Shown one piece after another: positions 1 to 7,480 of a stretch of DNA of 31,608 bases (position 1 is the stretch's first letter; every line of letters begins with the position of its first letter). This DNA comes from NIOZ-UU13 sp049287505 (GTDB taxonomy: Bacteria; Planctomycetota; Phycisphaerae; Sedimentisphaerales; Anaerobacaceae): NCBI GenBank assembly GCA_049287505.1, contig JBAQFY010000233.1, forward strand, positions 1 to 31,608. The letters run 5' to 3'. The notes under the pieces are model-generated. The model made no database searches, was not told the origin of the DNA, and saw nothing but the letters and a program-made list of their open reading frames with translations. The position numbers and the translations under genes are program-made.

Positions 1-49
1 TTACAGAAAAAAAGATGATTTCGTAGTCCGAATAAACAAACCCAATTCA

Positions 50-272
50 AACCCAATTTCCCAAAGGGTAAAATTGATGCAAATTGTGTATTTACAAAGG
101 ATTATGAAGAAAAATGCGGCTAAGGGCTATGAAAAAACAAAGCCAAAACAAACCCAATTGCCGAAAGGTCAAAATTGATGCAAAGTGTGTATTTACAAAG
201 GATTATGAAGAAATATGCGGCTAAGGGCTATGAAAAAGCAAACCCAAACAAACCCAATTTTACCTACCCCCA
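50..272. repeat. 101-bp tandem repeat, about 2.2 copies
   Basis: The word AACCCAATT recurs at about 50, 151 and 251, and AAATTGATGCAAA recurs at 71 and 172, so the period is 101 bp. The two full copies differ at only a few positions. Each carries TTTACAAAGGATTATGAAG, then GCGGCTAAGGGCTATGAAAAA, then a run of AAACCCAATT words; the third copy is cut short after the AACCCAATT word. One frame gives short KKQTQTNPI-like peptides. I recall similar peptides from translated intergenic repeats in planctomycete assemblies, which I cannot verify here. No convincing gene lies in 1-319, and nothing shows that the repeat is transcribed. Confidence 0.8.
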
Positions 273-319
273 AAGGGGTAGAACAGAAGTCAGAAGTTAG
301 AGTCTGTTCTCTTTTCTCT

Positions 320-1720
320 CTACTTCTGGTTGCCTTTGTACTTTTCCCAATAATCGGGCATAAGTTCTTTTACCTTGGCTTCGAGCTCCTGGTCGCTGAT
401 CGCAGTCAGACGACCATGCTCATCATACTGGTCGATGACCCAGCGAGCCAGTTTGTGTATTTTAATCTTATTGATTCTTTCTTCACCCTTCAGTCCGAAG
501 AACTCGTTGATCCAGTGTACCACGCCGTCGGTACCGCTTTTGTCGGTGATAGCCACACGAGGCGGTCGGGCGAGCAGTTTTTCGGTGTCGAAAATATTAT
601 ATATCTGCTCATCACGACGAAGCCCATCGGCGTGGATTCCGGCACGCGTAGTATTGAACGACCTGCCTACGAACGGATAGTTATCCGGTATTGGCAGACC
701 AATGGAACGCATATAGTCGGCCAGCTCAGTGATTACCATTGTGTTAATTCCGCAGAGGTCACCCTTTAATGCGATGTACTCGAAAATCGCGCCCTCGAGA
801 GGAGGATTTCCCGTGCGTTCGCCAAAACCGAACAACGTAGTGTTCACAATATCGCAGCCGTACAACCATGCCGTCCCGCCGTTGGTATGTACTTTGTGGA
901 AGTCATTGTGTCCGTGCCACTCCAGGCGGTCGCTCGGCACACCACATTCGCGGTTTAACTTGTAGATAAGTTTCGGGATGCTTCTGGGCAGCTCAGCGCC
1001 GGGATAGCTGATTCCAAAACCCATAGTGTCGCAAAGACGAATCTTAACAGAAAGCTCTTCGGGCACCTGGCTGCTCATTTCCATAAGCCGCTCAACAAAC
1101 GGAAGGACAAACCCATCGATATCCGCGCGTGTCAAATCTTCGAGGTGGCAGCGAGGACGCACACCTTCCTCGAAAGCCGCCTCCACAACTTCGCAATAGC
1201 TGTTCATACATTTGGCCCGGCTGCGGAATTTCAGCTTCTGGAATATATGGTAGTCCGAGCAGCTTGTGAGCATGCCGGTTTCTTTCAGCCCGGCTTCTTT
1301 GACCAGACGAAAGTCTCCTTTGATCGCTCGAATCCAGCCGGTGCACTCAGGGTATTTATGGCCCAGCGCGCGGCATCGGTCAAGCGTTTCTCGGTCATTC
1401 TTGGTATAGAGGAAAAACTCAGTCTGCCGTATCACCCCATTGGGGCCGCCAAGACGGCTCATCAGGTCGTAAATGTGAACCATCTGGTCAATAGTATAAG
1501 GCGGACGAGCCTGCTGACCATCACGGAAAGTCGTATCGCTAATGAAAATGTTCCTGTCTTTAACAGCCCCGAAATCAAACTCTACTGCTTTGCCGTCGAT
1601 ATTTTCAATCACCTGTCCTTCAAAACGAATCAATGGGGGTAAGCTGTACGGATAGGTATCCTCCAGCAAGTTCGGTTGCTTAACATCCACTAAAGGGTGA
1701 TGTTTTTTTGCCCTGTTCAT
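320..1720 (-). CDS. Re-citrate synthase-like DRE-TIM metallolyase (HMGL-like family)
   Basis: The protein has 466 residues from the chosen ATG, which has AAGGA six bases upstream. An in-frame ATG at 1735 abuts its purine run and is less likely. The HMGL-like barrel shows DTTFRDGQQ at about 62-70, the GWIRA and SCSDYHIF segments, CHLEDLTRAD at about 191-200, the metal-binding HGHND at about 269-273 and GERTGNPPLEG near 300-310. This pattern, with FRDGQQ rather than LRDGEQ and an opening near LVDVKQPNL, matches my memory of clostridial Re-citrate synthases, which join acetyl-CoA and oxaloacetate, rather than LeuA or NifV. That function is inferred from family resemblance; a homocitrate- or isopropylmalate-type reaction remains possible. 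It is the last gene of an operon, 30 bp after an acyl carrier protein gene, which is an unusual partner for a citrate synthase. Confidence 0.85.
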   Translation of the reverse strand: MNRAKKHHPLVDVKQPNLLEDTYPYSLPPLIRFEGQVIENIDGKAVEFDFGAVKDRNIFISDTTFRDGQQARPPYTIDQMVHIYDLMSRLGGPNGVIRQTEFFLYTKNDRETLDRCRALGHKYPECTGWIRAIKGDFRLVKEAGLKETGMLTSCSDYHIFQKLKFRSRAKCMNSYCEVVEAAFEEGVRPRCHLEDLTRADIDGFVLPFVERLMEMSSQVPEELSVKIRLCDTMGFGISYPGAELPRSIPKLIYKLNRECGVPSDRLEWHGHNDFHKVHTNGGTAWLYGCDIVNTTLFGFGERTGNPPLEGAIFEYIALKGDLCGINTMVITELADYMRSIGLPIPDNYPFVGRSFNTTRAGIHADGLRRDEQIYNIFDTEKLLARPPRVAITDKSGTDGVVHWINEFFGLKGEERINKIKIHKLARWVIDQYDEHGRLTAISDQELEAKVKELMPDYWEKYKGNQK

Positions 1721-1750
1721 TGTATGTCCTTTCATCCTTTGTGTTACAGG

Positions 1751-2011
1751 CTATTGCTCCACGTCAACGCCCTGTTCCTTGCAGACCTCGGCAATGAATT
1801 CGATTGCTTTGCCAACGGTTTCCACCGAGAGGGCGGCGTCTTCGTCCATTTCAATGCCGAACTCTTCTTCGAACATAGCCACCAGCTCGATGGACTGTAC
1901 GCTTTCGGCTCCTAAGTCAGCGGTGAAACTGTCTTCTAATTGGATTTCGTCCGGGTTTAGTTTCAAAACCTGTGCGGTTACTGCTTTAACACGTTCTTCT
2001 ATTGTTGCCAT
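1751..2011 (-). CDS. Acyl carrier protein
   Basis: This is an 86-residue acidic helical protein of normal ACP length. The phosphopantetheine attachment site is visible as DLGAESVQSIELV, with Ser37 as the modified residue. Classical fatty-acid ACPs read DSLDxVEL here, so this is a divergent ACP and may serve a dedicated pathway rather than bulk lipid synthesis. A GGAAG lies seven bases before the ATG. The gene sits 18 bp after the nucleotidyltransferase and 30 bp before the Re-citrate-synthase-like gene, all on the minus strand, so co-transcription is very likely. The holo-ACP would act in the cytoplasm as an acyl thioester carrier; its acyl group and partner enzyme are unknown. Confidence 0.9.
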   Translation of the reverse strand: MATIEERVKAVTAQVLKLNPDEIQLEDSFTADLGAESVQSIELVAMFEEEFGIEMDEDAALSVETVGKAIEFIAEVCKEQGVDVEQ

Positions 2012-2029
2012 TGCTCCACTTCCTATTCT

Positions 2030-3322
2030 CTATCGGGTTAACATTTCTCTTCGGCCTTTTTTAATGGCCTGGTTTCTCATCGGAGCCGTCATATCAAATA
2101 CGGCGTCCCACATAGTCTGCTCGACTTCTGTCCACCGGCAGTTGCGACGGCTCATTGCCATTTTGGCCGTCTCATATAATTTTCCCTTGCCAAATCCTTT
2201 TGTCACGACACCCTCAATGAACCACGCAAACGACGGTATAAACTTCGGTAACGGCTTACCTGTGCCCATAATCAGAGCCATCGGCCCGACATAAGAGCCT
2301 GTATTAAACAACGTCCCGATTGACGTCTTAACGTGGTCTCCAATGAGAGAGCCGACTTTAACCGAGCCGGTATCGATTGCCCGCCGCCCATCCAACATCA
2401 CCGAGACGGTGGAGTAGTCATTTTTCAGGTCGCTGTTGGTCGTAAACGCCCCCAGGTTAACCCACTCGCCTACATACGCATGCCCTAAAAAACCGTCGTG
2501 ATATTTATTCGAATGTCCGTGGATAATCGACTCTTCCACCTCACCCCCAACCCGGCAGAAAGGCCCGATTGAATTACCCTCACGGCACTTTGCACCGAGC
2601 AGGATTGTGTTTTTTCCAATGTAGCAGGGCCCTTCAATACGAGTGAAAGGATGTATCTCTGCGTCCTCGTCGATATAGACCGGGCCGTGCTCAGTATCAA
2701 TAACCACCATCGGATGCACTATTACGCCTGAGGCAATATAGACATCCTTTTTGCTGCCCCGGATTGCGTTTGGTTGCTCCACAGTACCTTCAATTCCGTT
2801 TCGTCCCGCTGCCGCAAAGTCAGCCGTGAGCTGCTCGGCATTGGCCAGGAACAGGTCCCAGATGTACCGCCATGTCGGCAGAGCAGACCTGACGTTGGGC
2901 AGTTTTGCCTTTGCTGCGGCTATGAACTTACCGACCTCATCTGTCGGCAGCTTGGCAAGGTCATCTTTGGCGATGCGGGCATACAGCACGCTGCCTTGTT
3001 CATCCAGCCCGACCTCACTAGGGCCGTTGACCGCTACATCAAAGCTTTCGGCCTTGACCCGCGGGTCCACGACAAGCAGGTCATCGCCGTCCAGGACGGA
3101 TGAATCGTTGACTGGGCTGGAGGCGGATTCGGCCTTTGCGCGATATGAATCTGCCATATAATCAGGCACGAAATAGGCCAAATCACTTGCCCCGATTTTG
3201 GCAATTAGCTTTTGACCAAGTGAGTTAAAACCGCATCGAAGCTCCCAGAGGGGGCGATTTAACGCCAGGGGGTAAAAGTTGCCTCTAATCTCATTGGGGC
3301 TGTCAAGCAGAATTAATCGCAT
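2030..3322 (-). CDS. GlmU-like sugar nucleotidyltransferase with left-handed beta-helix domain
   Basis: The protein has 430 residues. The N-terminal part (about 1-170), opening MRLILLDSPNEIRGNFYPLALNRPLWELR, resembles the alternative bacterial GlmU group of putative sugar nucleotidyltransferases known from Bacteroidetes and planctomycetes. The second half (about 190-370) has hexapeptide-type repeats such as IYPFTRIEGPCYIG-like turns, typical of left-handed beta-helix acyltransferases. The family likely makes a UDP-sugar for envelope glycans, but substrate and product are not proven. AAAGGA lies eight bases before the ATG. This is the first gene of a three-gene minus-strand operon, and two stable hairpins sit directly upstream of its ribosome binding site. 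Confidence 0.82.
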   Translation of the reverse strand: MRLILLDSPNEIRGNFYPLALNRPLWELRCGFNSLGQKLIAKIGASDLAYFVPDYMADSYRAKAESASSPVNDSSVLDGDDLLVVDPRVKAESFDVAVNGPSEVGLDEQGSVLYARIAKDDLAKLPTDEVGKFIAAAKAKLPNVRSALPTWRYIWDLFLANAEQLTADFAAAGRNGIEGTVEQPNAIRGSKKDVYIASGVIVHPMVVIDTEHGPVYIDEDAEIHPFTRIEGPCYIGKNTILLGAKCREGNSIGPFCRVGGEVEESIIHGHSNKYHDGFLGHAYVGEWVNLGAFTTNSDLKNDYSTVSVMLDGRRAIDTGSVKVGSLIGDHVKTSIGTLFNTGSYVGPMALIMGTGKPLPKFIPSFAWFIEGVVTKGFGKGKLYETAKMAMSRRNCRWTEVEQTMWDAVFDMTAPMRNQAIKKGRREMLTR

Positions 3323-3341
3323 AAATCTATTCCTTTGCCCG

Positions 3342-3396
3342 CACCTGTGCTACCCGCACAGAAAACGCGGGTACAGGTGGTTTCCCGCAAAGCGGG
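3342..3396 (-). promoter_or_regulatory. Leader hairpin pair upstream of the GlmU-like gene
   Basis: CACCTG (3342-3347) and TACCCGC (3351-3357) pair perfectly with GCGGGTA (3367-3373) and CAGGTG (3374-3379), giving a 13-bp stem with a 3-nt bulge and a 9-nt loop. A second small hairpin, CCCGC-AAA-GCGGG, follows at 3384-3396. The elements end about 20 bp from the start codon, directly before the Shine-Dalgarno sequence. They could be a regulatory leader or repetitive hairpin units; a related CCCGC-aag-GCGGG unit lies inside the coding region near 4079. Confidence 0.55.
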
Positions 3397-3701
3397 TTCC
3401 CTCCCACAGCACGAACATCCGTCCAAAAAGTTACCTTTATTGATACAGTTGAGTTAGGACACCTACCTTAGCCCATATAGCCATTTGCCCTTCCCTGTCA
3501 ATCGATAACAATCTGCCACTTGCAGACTGAGCTGAAAAAATCATACTGAATGATATAAATCGTGTCAACTTTTTTAAATGGACTTGGCCATCCCTATCGG
3601 GAGAGCGGTAATTTTTGACGGTATGGCCGCTGCAAATAATCGGTTGCACCTTGCAACCAAAAATGGTAATATAGTGCTTTGTCAAGCGTGCTTTGAGAGC
3701 T

Positions 3702-3793
3702 GTCATTCCGCACTTGATGCGGAATCCAGTACCATCAGTAAGTCTGGATTCCCGCTGGAGTTTATCCCGCACACGATGCGGGGCGGGAATGAC
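3702..3793. repeat. REP/MITE-like palindromic element (GTCATTCC...GGAATGAC)
   Basis: The element begins GTCATTCCGC and ends GCGGGAATGAC, so its ends are inverted repeats. Two inner hairpin halves carry the familiar GCGGAATCCAG / CTGGATTCCCGC words. Such extragenic palindromes are widespread in bacteria. It fills much of the 543-bp gap (3323-3865) between divergent transcription units; apart from the leader hairpins, I see no gene in that gap. Confidence 0.75.
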
Positions 3794-3865
3794 AAACCAT
3801 CATTTGAGCCTTGACAGAGCAATAGTATGCTTTGCAGGAAATAAATAGTAGAGGTATGTAGAAAT

Positions 3866-5110
3866 ATGAAACGACAGCGCACCACAATAATAATGTTAAT
3901 GGTCCTTTTTGTTTTGGTACCGTCGTCGGCGTTTGCCTGTTCAGTGCCGGTTTTCCTATACGCAATGGAAAGATGGCCGGCGGATTATTATGAGGCGGCC
4001 TTCATCCATCGAGGTCAGTTGACAGAAGACGAGAAACAGCTCCTAAATGAGCTGCGACAGGAAGATAACGAGAGGGACCCCGCAAGGCGGGAACCCACAG
4101 AAGCCTTCCTGAACTTACGCATTTTGGAAGTGGATATTGCCGCTACAACGGACGAGAAAGTTAAGAGTCTTCTATTAACGAACGAATCCGGCAGAAATGC
4201 CGGACCGGAGATATTGCCGGTTCTTGCTCTCTGGTATCCGTCGGCAAGAGGTCGGACGCCCCCTGTTTGGCAGGGCCAGCTCACGCCCTCAACGGTAGCG
4301 GCTTTGCTTCAGTCCCCGACACGTCAAAAGCTGGCTGAGCGTTTGATTGAAGGCCAGACAGCGGTATGGATTTTCGTCGAGTCGGGTAATGCTAACAAAG
4401 ACAAAGCAGCTCTTCGACTGCTCGAACAAGAGCTTGAAGCGGCAGCTCGGGAACTAAAAGAAGAGGCCGAGTCTGTTCCTGACGAGTTTGCGGTGCCCGA
4501 AGTAAAGTATGAATTTTCTACTTTTTCTGTTTCGCGTTCTGACCCCAATGAGCGTATTCTTCTGACCTTGTTGCTGAACAGCGAGCCGGACTTCGATGAG
4601 TATCCGAATGAGCCTGTCATCTTTCCCGTATTTGGGCGAGGCCGGGTCCTTTATGCACTGATTGGGGATGGTATCACAACGGATAATATTCGAGAAAGCA
4701 TCGCTTTTTTAGTCGGACCCTGCGGCTGTGAAATCAAAATGATGAGTCCGGGTGTGGATTTACTTCTGGCCGCTAACTGGGACGCAGCCGCGATGCGGTT
4801 CTATGAGGAGTTCTACGAGACATACAACCAGGTGCCGGAACTGACGGGTGTAATGCCGGAAGCACGGCTTCAAGAAAATCTCAAAACAGAAGAAAAAGAA
4901 ATTGTAAATTCTCCGGAAGGCGATGTCTTAGCTTCTGTGGATGGGCCAACTTCTATCAACGACATAAAAGTCAATGGGGTCGAAGTCAAAGAAAAAAAAC
5001 TTCTTGGATTAGGCGTTATGGGAGCAACCGGAGTAATGCTGGCGATTATCGCGGCGGTGGTTGTCTTAGGAAGTGTGGCTCTAAGCCCGCGCAGAAAGGG
5101 GCGCCTATGA
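3866..5110 (+). CDS. Secreted, C-terminally membrane-anchored protein of an ABC operon (FACSVPVF type)
   Basis: This 414-residue protein has a clear N-terminal export signal (hydrophobic residues about 8-24, ending SSAFACS) and one C-terminal membrane segment at about 380-405 followed by a basic RRKGR tail. The body is therefore probably outside the cytoplasm and anchored at its C-terminus. The mature start, CSVPVFLYAMERWP, resembles a family I recall from planctomycetes and Verrucomicrobia that is encoded next to FtsX-type permeases; its function is unknown. CGCE near residues 287-290 and other cysteines may form a disulfide. The 3' end overlaps the permease start by ATGA, implying translational coupling. 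A REP-like hairpin unit lies inside the gene near 4079-4091. It may be a periplasmic partner of the adjacent ABC transporter. Confidence 0.8.
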   Translation: MKRQRTTIIMLMVLFVLVPSSAFACSVPVFLYAMERWPADYYEAAFIHRGQLTEDEKQLLNELRQEDNERDPARREPTEAFLNLRILEVDIAATTDEKVKSLLLTNESGRNAGPEILPVLALWYPSARGRTPPVWQGQLTPSTVAALLQSPTRQKLAERLIEGQTAVWIFVESGNANKDKAALRLLEQELEAAARELKEEAESVPDEFAVPEVKYEFSTFSVSRSDPNERILLTLLLNSEPDFDEYPNEPVIFPVFGRGRVLYALIGDGITTDNIRESIAFLVGPCGCEIKMMSPGVDLLLAANWDAAAMRFYEEFYETYNQVPELTGVMPEARLQENLKTEEKEIVNSPEGDVLASVDGPTSINDIKVNGVEVKEKKLLGLGVMGATGVMLAIIAAVVVLGSVALSPRRKGRL

Positions 5111-6393
5111 CGATTTGGAAGCTGGTGACCAGCGAAATCCTGCATCGCAAGATGAACTTTGCACTGAGTGTGCTGTCGGTGATAGTGGCCAGCGCTTCAT
5201 TCATCGGCTCTGTTACACTTTTACGAATCCATGACCTCCGGACAGACCGGATACTACAGCAAAAACAGGACGAGTTAGCCAAAAGAATGGCTGAGCTTAC
5301 GGATGACATGCGGAAGGCTATGCTCAAACTCGGTTTTAACATTGTCATTCTGCCTAAAGACCAGAATCTGGCTGACTGGTATTCGGACGATTACGCGTCG
5401 AAGTATATGCCGGAAGACTACGCGCACCGGCTGGCGGATTCCGGAATCGTTACGGTGCGTCATATTCTTCCCAGCCTACAACAGAAGATAGAGTGGCCCG
5501 AACGAAAGCGCAAGATCATTTTGATGGGCACTCGTGGCGAAGTCCCGGATCTGCACAAGAACCCCAAAAAACCGCTGGTGCAGCCGGTACCGCCGGGAAC
5601 TATTAGTCTGGGTTATGAGCTTCATCGAAGCCTGGACTTGAAGGTCGGTGAAAAGATTAAATTAATGGGAAAAGAGTTTACAATACATGCCTGTCACGAA
5701 GAGCGTGGGAACAAGGATGATATTACAGCCTGGATTTACTTGGCCGAAGCCCAAGAATTGCTGGATAAAAAGGGGCTGGTCAACGCCATTCTGGCGCTGG
5801 AATGCTTGTGTATGCCAGATGTGTTGCCGATAATACGCAATGAGATCTCGGCCATCCTTCCGGGCACACAGGTTATCGAACGGGGCTCCCAGGCCTTGGC
5901 GCGGGCCGAAGCCCGTACCAAAGTCGAAAAGGAAGCTCAAGTTGCTATCGAAAAAGAAAAACTGGGCAGGCAACACCTCAGGACTGTTCGCGAACGCCTT
6001 GCGTCCATACTGACACCTGTGATTGTAACGGCTTGCGCAGTATGGGTAGCACTATTAGGATTTACGAACGTCCGCTCAAGACGAGAAGAAATCGGAATCC
6101 TGCGAGCACTTGGGGTCTCTGCCAGAGGTATTCTGGCCATGTTCCTCTCCAGACATATTCTGGTCGGCGTATTAGGCGGGGCGTTGGGCTTTTGCGCCGG
6201 CGTGCTGGCGGCAGTTTACTTTAGCGCAGCTCTCGAAGGCACATGGATATGGATAACCGGTACGGACCTTTCTATGGCTGGTTTACTGGTGCTTTCTGTC
6301 GGAGGAGCCGCTGCTCTGGCCGTTATAGCCGGGTGGATTCCCACTATGATTGCAACTCGACAGGACCCGGCGGAAGTATTGAGAGAAGAGTAA
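5107..6393 (+). CDS. ABC transporter permease, FtsX/MacB-like
   Basis: The protein has 428 residues. One membrane segment lies near the N-terminus (about 15-37). A large extracytoplasmic domain follows, with a charged probable coiled coil at about 265-300. Three C-terminal membrane segments then lie at about 300-325, 345-375 and 395-418. The segment NVRSRREEIGILRALG is the typical FtsX/MacB permease signature. This family uses ATP on the inside to drive work on lipoproteins, peptides or envelope complexes outside. The ATG overlaps the stop of the preceding gene, with AAGGGG five bases upstream. The cognate ATPase is encoded downstream after 136 bp of repeats. The substrate is unknown. Confidence 0.88.
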   Translation: MTIWKLVTSEILHRKMNFALSVLSVIVASASFIGSVTLLRIHDLRTDRILQQKQDELAKRMAELTDDMRKAMLKLGFNIVILPKDQNLADWYSDDYASKYMPEDYAHRLADSGIVTVRHILPSLQQKIEWPERKRKIILMGTRGEVPDLHKNPKKPLVQPVPPGTISLGYELHRSLDLKVGEKIKLMGKEFTIHACHEERGNKDDITAWIYLAEAQELLDKKGLVNAILALECLCMPDVLPIIRNEISAILPGTQVIERGSQALARAEARTKVEKEAQVAIEKEKLGRQHLRTVRERLASILTPVIVTACAVWVALLGFTNVRSRREEIGILRALGVSARGILAMFLSRHILVGVLGGALGFCAGVLAAVYFSAALEGTWIWITGTDLSMAGLLVLSVGGAAALAVIAGWIPTMIATRQDPAEVLREE

Positions 6394-6409
6394 ACTGTGC
6401 AAGACACAA

Positions 6410-6525
6410 AAGATAGAATGTCGAATGACAAATATCGAATAATGAACGTTGAAAATGGGTGTTCCAAATTCGATATTCGAAATTCAAGTCTGAGGTCTTG
6501 AGTCTGAAGTCTGTGGTTTTGATAT
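6410..6525. repeat. Short-word repeat patch between permease and ATPase genes
   Basis: The stretch has two parts. The first is built from degenerate TCGAAT / ATATCGAA / TTCGATATTCGAA words and includes the palindrome TTCGA-TAT-TCGAA. The second is built from AGTCTGAGGTCTTGAGTCTGAAGTCTG-like heptamers (about 6486-6516). A similar AGTCAGAAGTTAGAGTCTG string lies at about 287-306. The patch interrupts an otherwise tightly coupled operon. Confidence 0.7.
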
Positions 6526-6529
6526 AAGA

Positions 6530-7186
6530 ATGCTTGAGTTCAAAAATATCAGTAAGTGGTTTAATGGACCGGAAGGTAAGGTAACGGCTCTCGAAGGCGT
6601 TTCCTTATCCGTCTCGACGGGAGAATTTGTAGCGGTGCGTGGTCCGAGCGGCTGCGGGAAGACAACACTACTACTAACGGCCGGTGGTCTGCTCAGACCC
6701 AACGCCGGCCAGGTCAGCCTGGATGGCCATGACCCATATGCGCTCAGTTCCGAGATGCGAAGCAAGATGCGAGCACGTATGATTGGGTTCGTATTTCAGC
6801 AATTCCACCTGATTCCATACCTGACGGTACGGCAGAACATACTGGCTCCTTCGCTTGCTCTTCCGGCTAAAGAATCCGACCAAAGAGCCCAGGAGCTCGT
6901 TAGTCGTTTTGGACTTGATGACCGCGCCGGCCATGTTCCGGCTCAGCTAAGCACAGGCCAGAGGCAGCGTACGGCGCTGGCCCGTGCTCTCTTGAACAAG
7001 CCGAAAATTATATTAGCCGACGAACCTACAGGAAATCTGGACGAAGGCAATGCTGATATTGTGTTCGGCTACCTCACTCAATATGTCGCTGAGGGTGGAT
7101 GTGTGCTGCTCGTTACTCACGATGTCAGGGCGGCCACACACGCCACCCGCGCCTTGCAAATGGTTGACGGGCGACTAATTGAGTAA
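6530..7186 (+). CDS. ABC transporter ATPase, LolD/MacB-like
   Basis: This is a 218-residue single nucleotide-binding domain, the usual length for LolD/FtsE-type ATPases. Visible motifs are Walker A GPSGCGKTT (about 39-47), the Q-loop region FVFQQFHLIPYL (about 87-98), the signature LSTGQRQRTALARAL (about 142-156), Walker B IILADEPTGNLD (about 162-173) and the H-loop VTHD (about 198-201). The signature has STGQ where LSGGQ is typical. It should energise the FtsX-like permease encoded upstream at the inner membrane. No Shine-Dalgarno sequence is seen before the ATG because the upstream DNA consists of repeats, so the start may be weakly or unusually translated. Confidence 0.92.
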   Translation: MLEFKNISKWFNGPEGKVTALEGVSLSVSTGEFVAVRGPSGCGKTTLLLTAGGLLRPNAGQVSLDGHDPYALSSEMRSKMRARMIGFVFQQFHLIPYLTVRQNILAPSLALPAKESDQRAQELVSRFGLDDRAGHVPAQLSTGQRQRTALARALLNKPKIILADEPTGNLDEGNADIVFGYLTQYVAEGGCVLLVTHDVRAATHATRALQMVDGRLIE

Positions 7187-7252
7187 GACTAACACCACAT
7201 CACTAAACAAAGCAGCAACCGTAAGCACTATGTGATTAATTGGTTATCCGGA

Positions 7253-7444
7253 AAGTGCCTAAAGTGAGCTAATTATTCAGGCTATCAGGCCATCAGGTTA
7301 CCAGGTAGTGGCTATCAGAGTACCAGGTTATCAGGTTAAATGCACAGCATGAATTTGTCTTTTCCTGATACCCTGATATACTGGTAATTTGCTTCCTGAT
7401 TTCCTGATACACTGATATCTCTATTTCAGGCACTTTAGGCACTT
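7253..7444. repeat. 192-bp inverted-repeat element built of ATCAGG words
   Basis: AAGTGCCTAAAGTG at 7253-7266 is the exact reverse complement of CACTTTAGGCACTT at 7431-7444, a perfect 14-bp terminal inverted repeat. Between them the left arm holds repeated CTATCAGG, CATCAGGTTACCAGG and TATCAGGTTA words. The right arm holds the complementary TTCCTGATACCCTGATATACTGGTAA words, so the whole unit can fold into one long imperfect hairpin with a loop near 7341-7361. It lies between convergent genes ending at 7186 and 7481. It could be a MITE-like element or a bidirectional terminator. No gene is present in 7187-7480. Confidence 0.8.
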
Positions 7445-7480
7445 CAAAGTTTAGTTCACTTATTCTACTCACTACTGGCC

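Noticed and set aside
215..769. Open frame of 184 codons on the plus strand
   Set aside because: It runs antisense through the strongly supported Re-citrate-synthase-like gene and begins in the tandem repeat.
7261..7440. ATCAGG repeats as a CRISPR array
   Set aside because: The words are short and degenerate, without regular spacers, and are inverted between the two arms.
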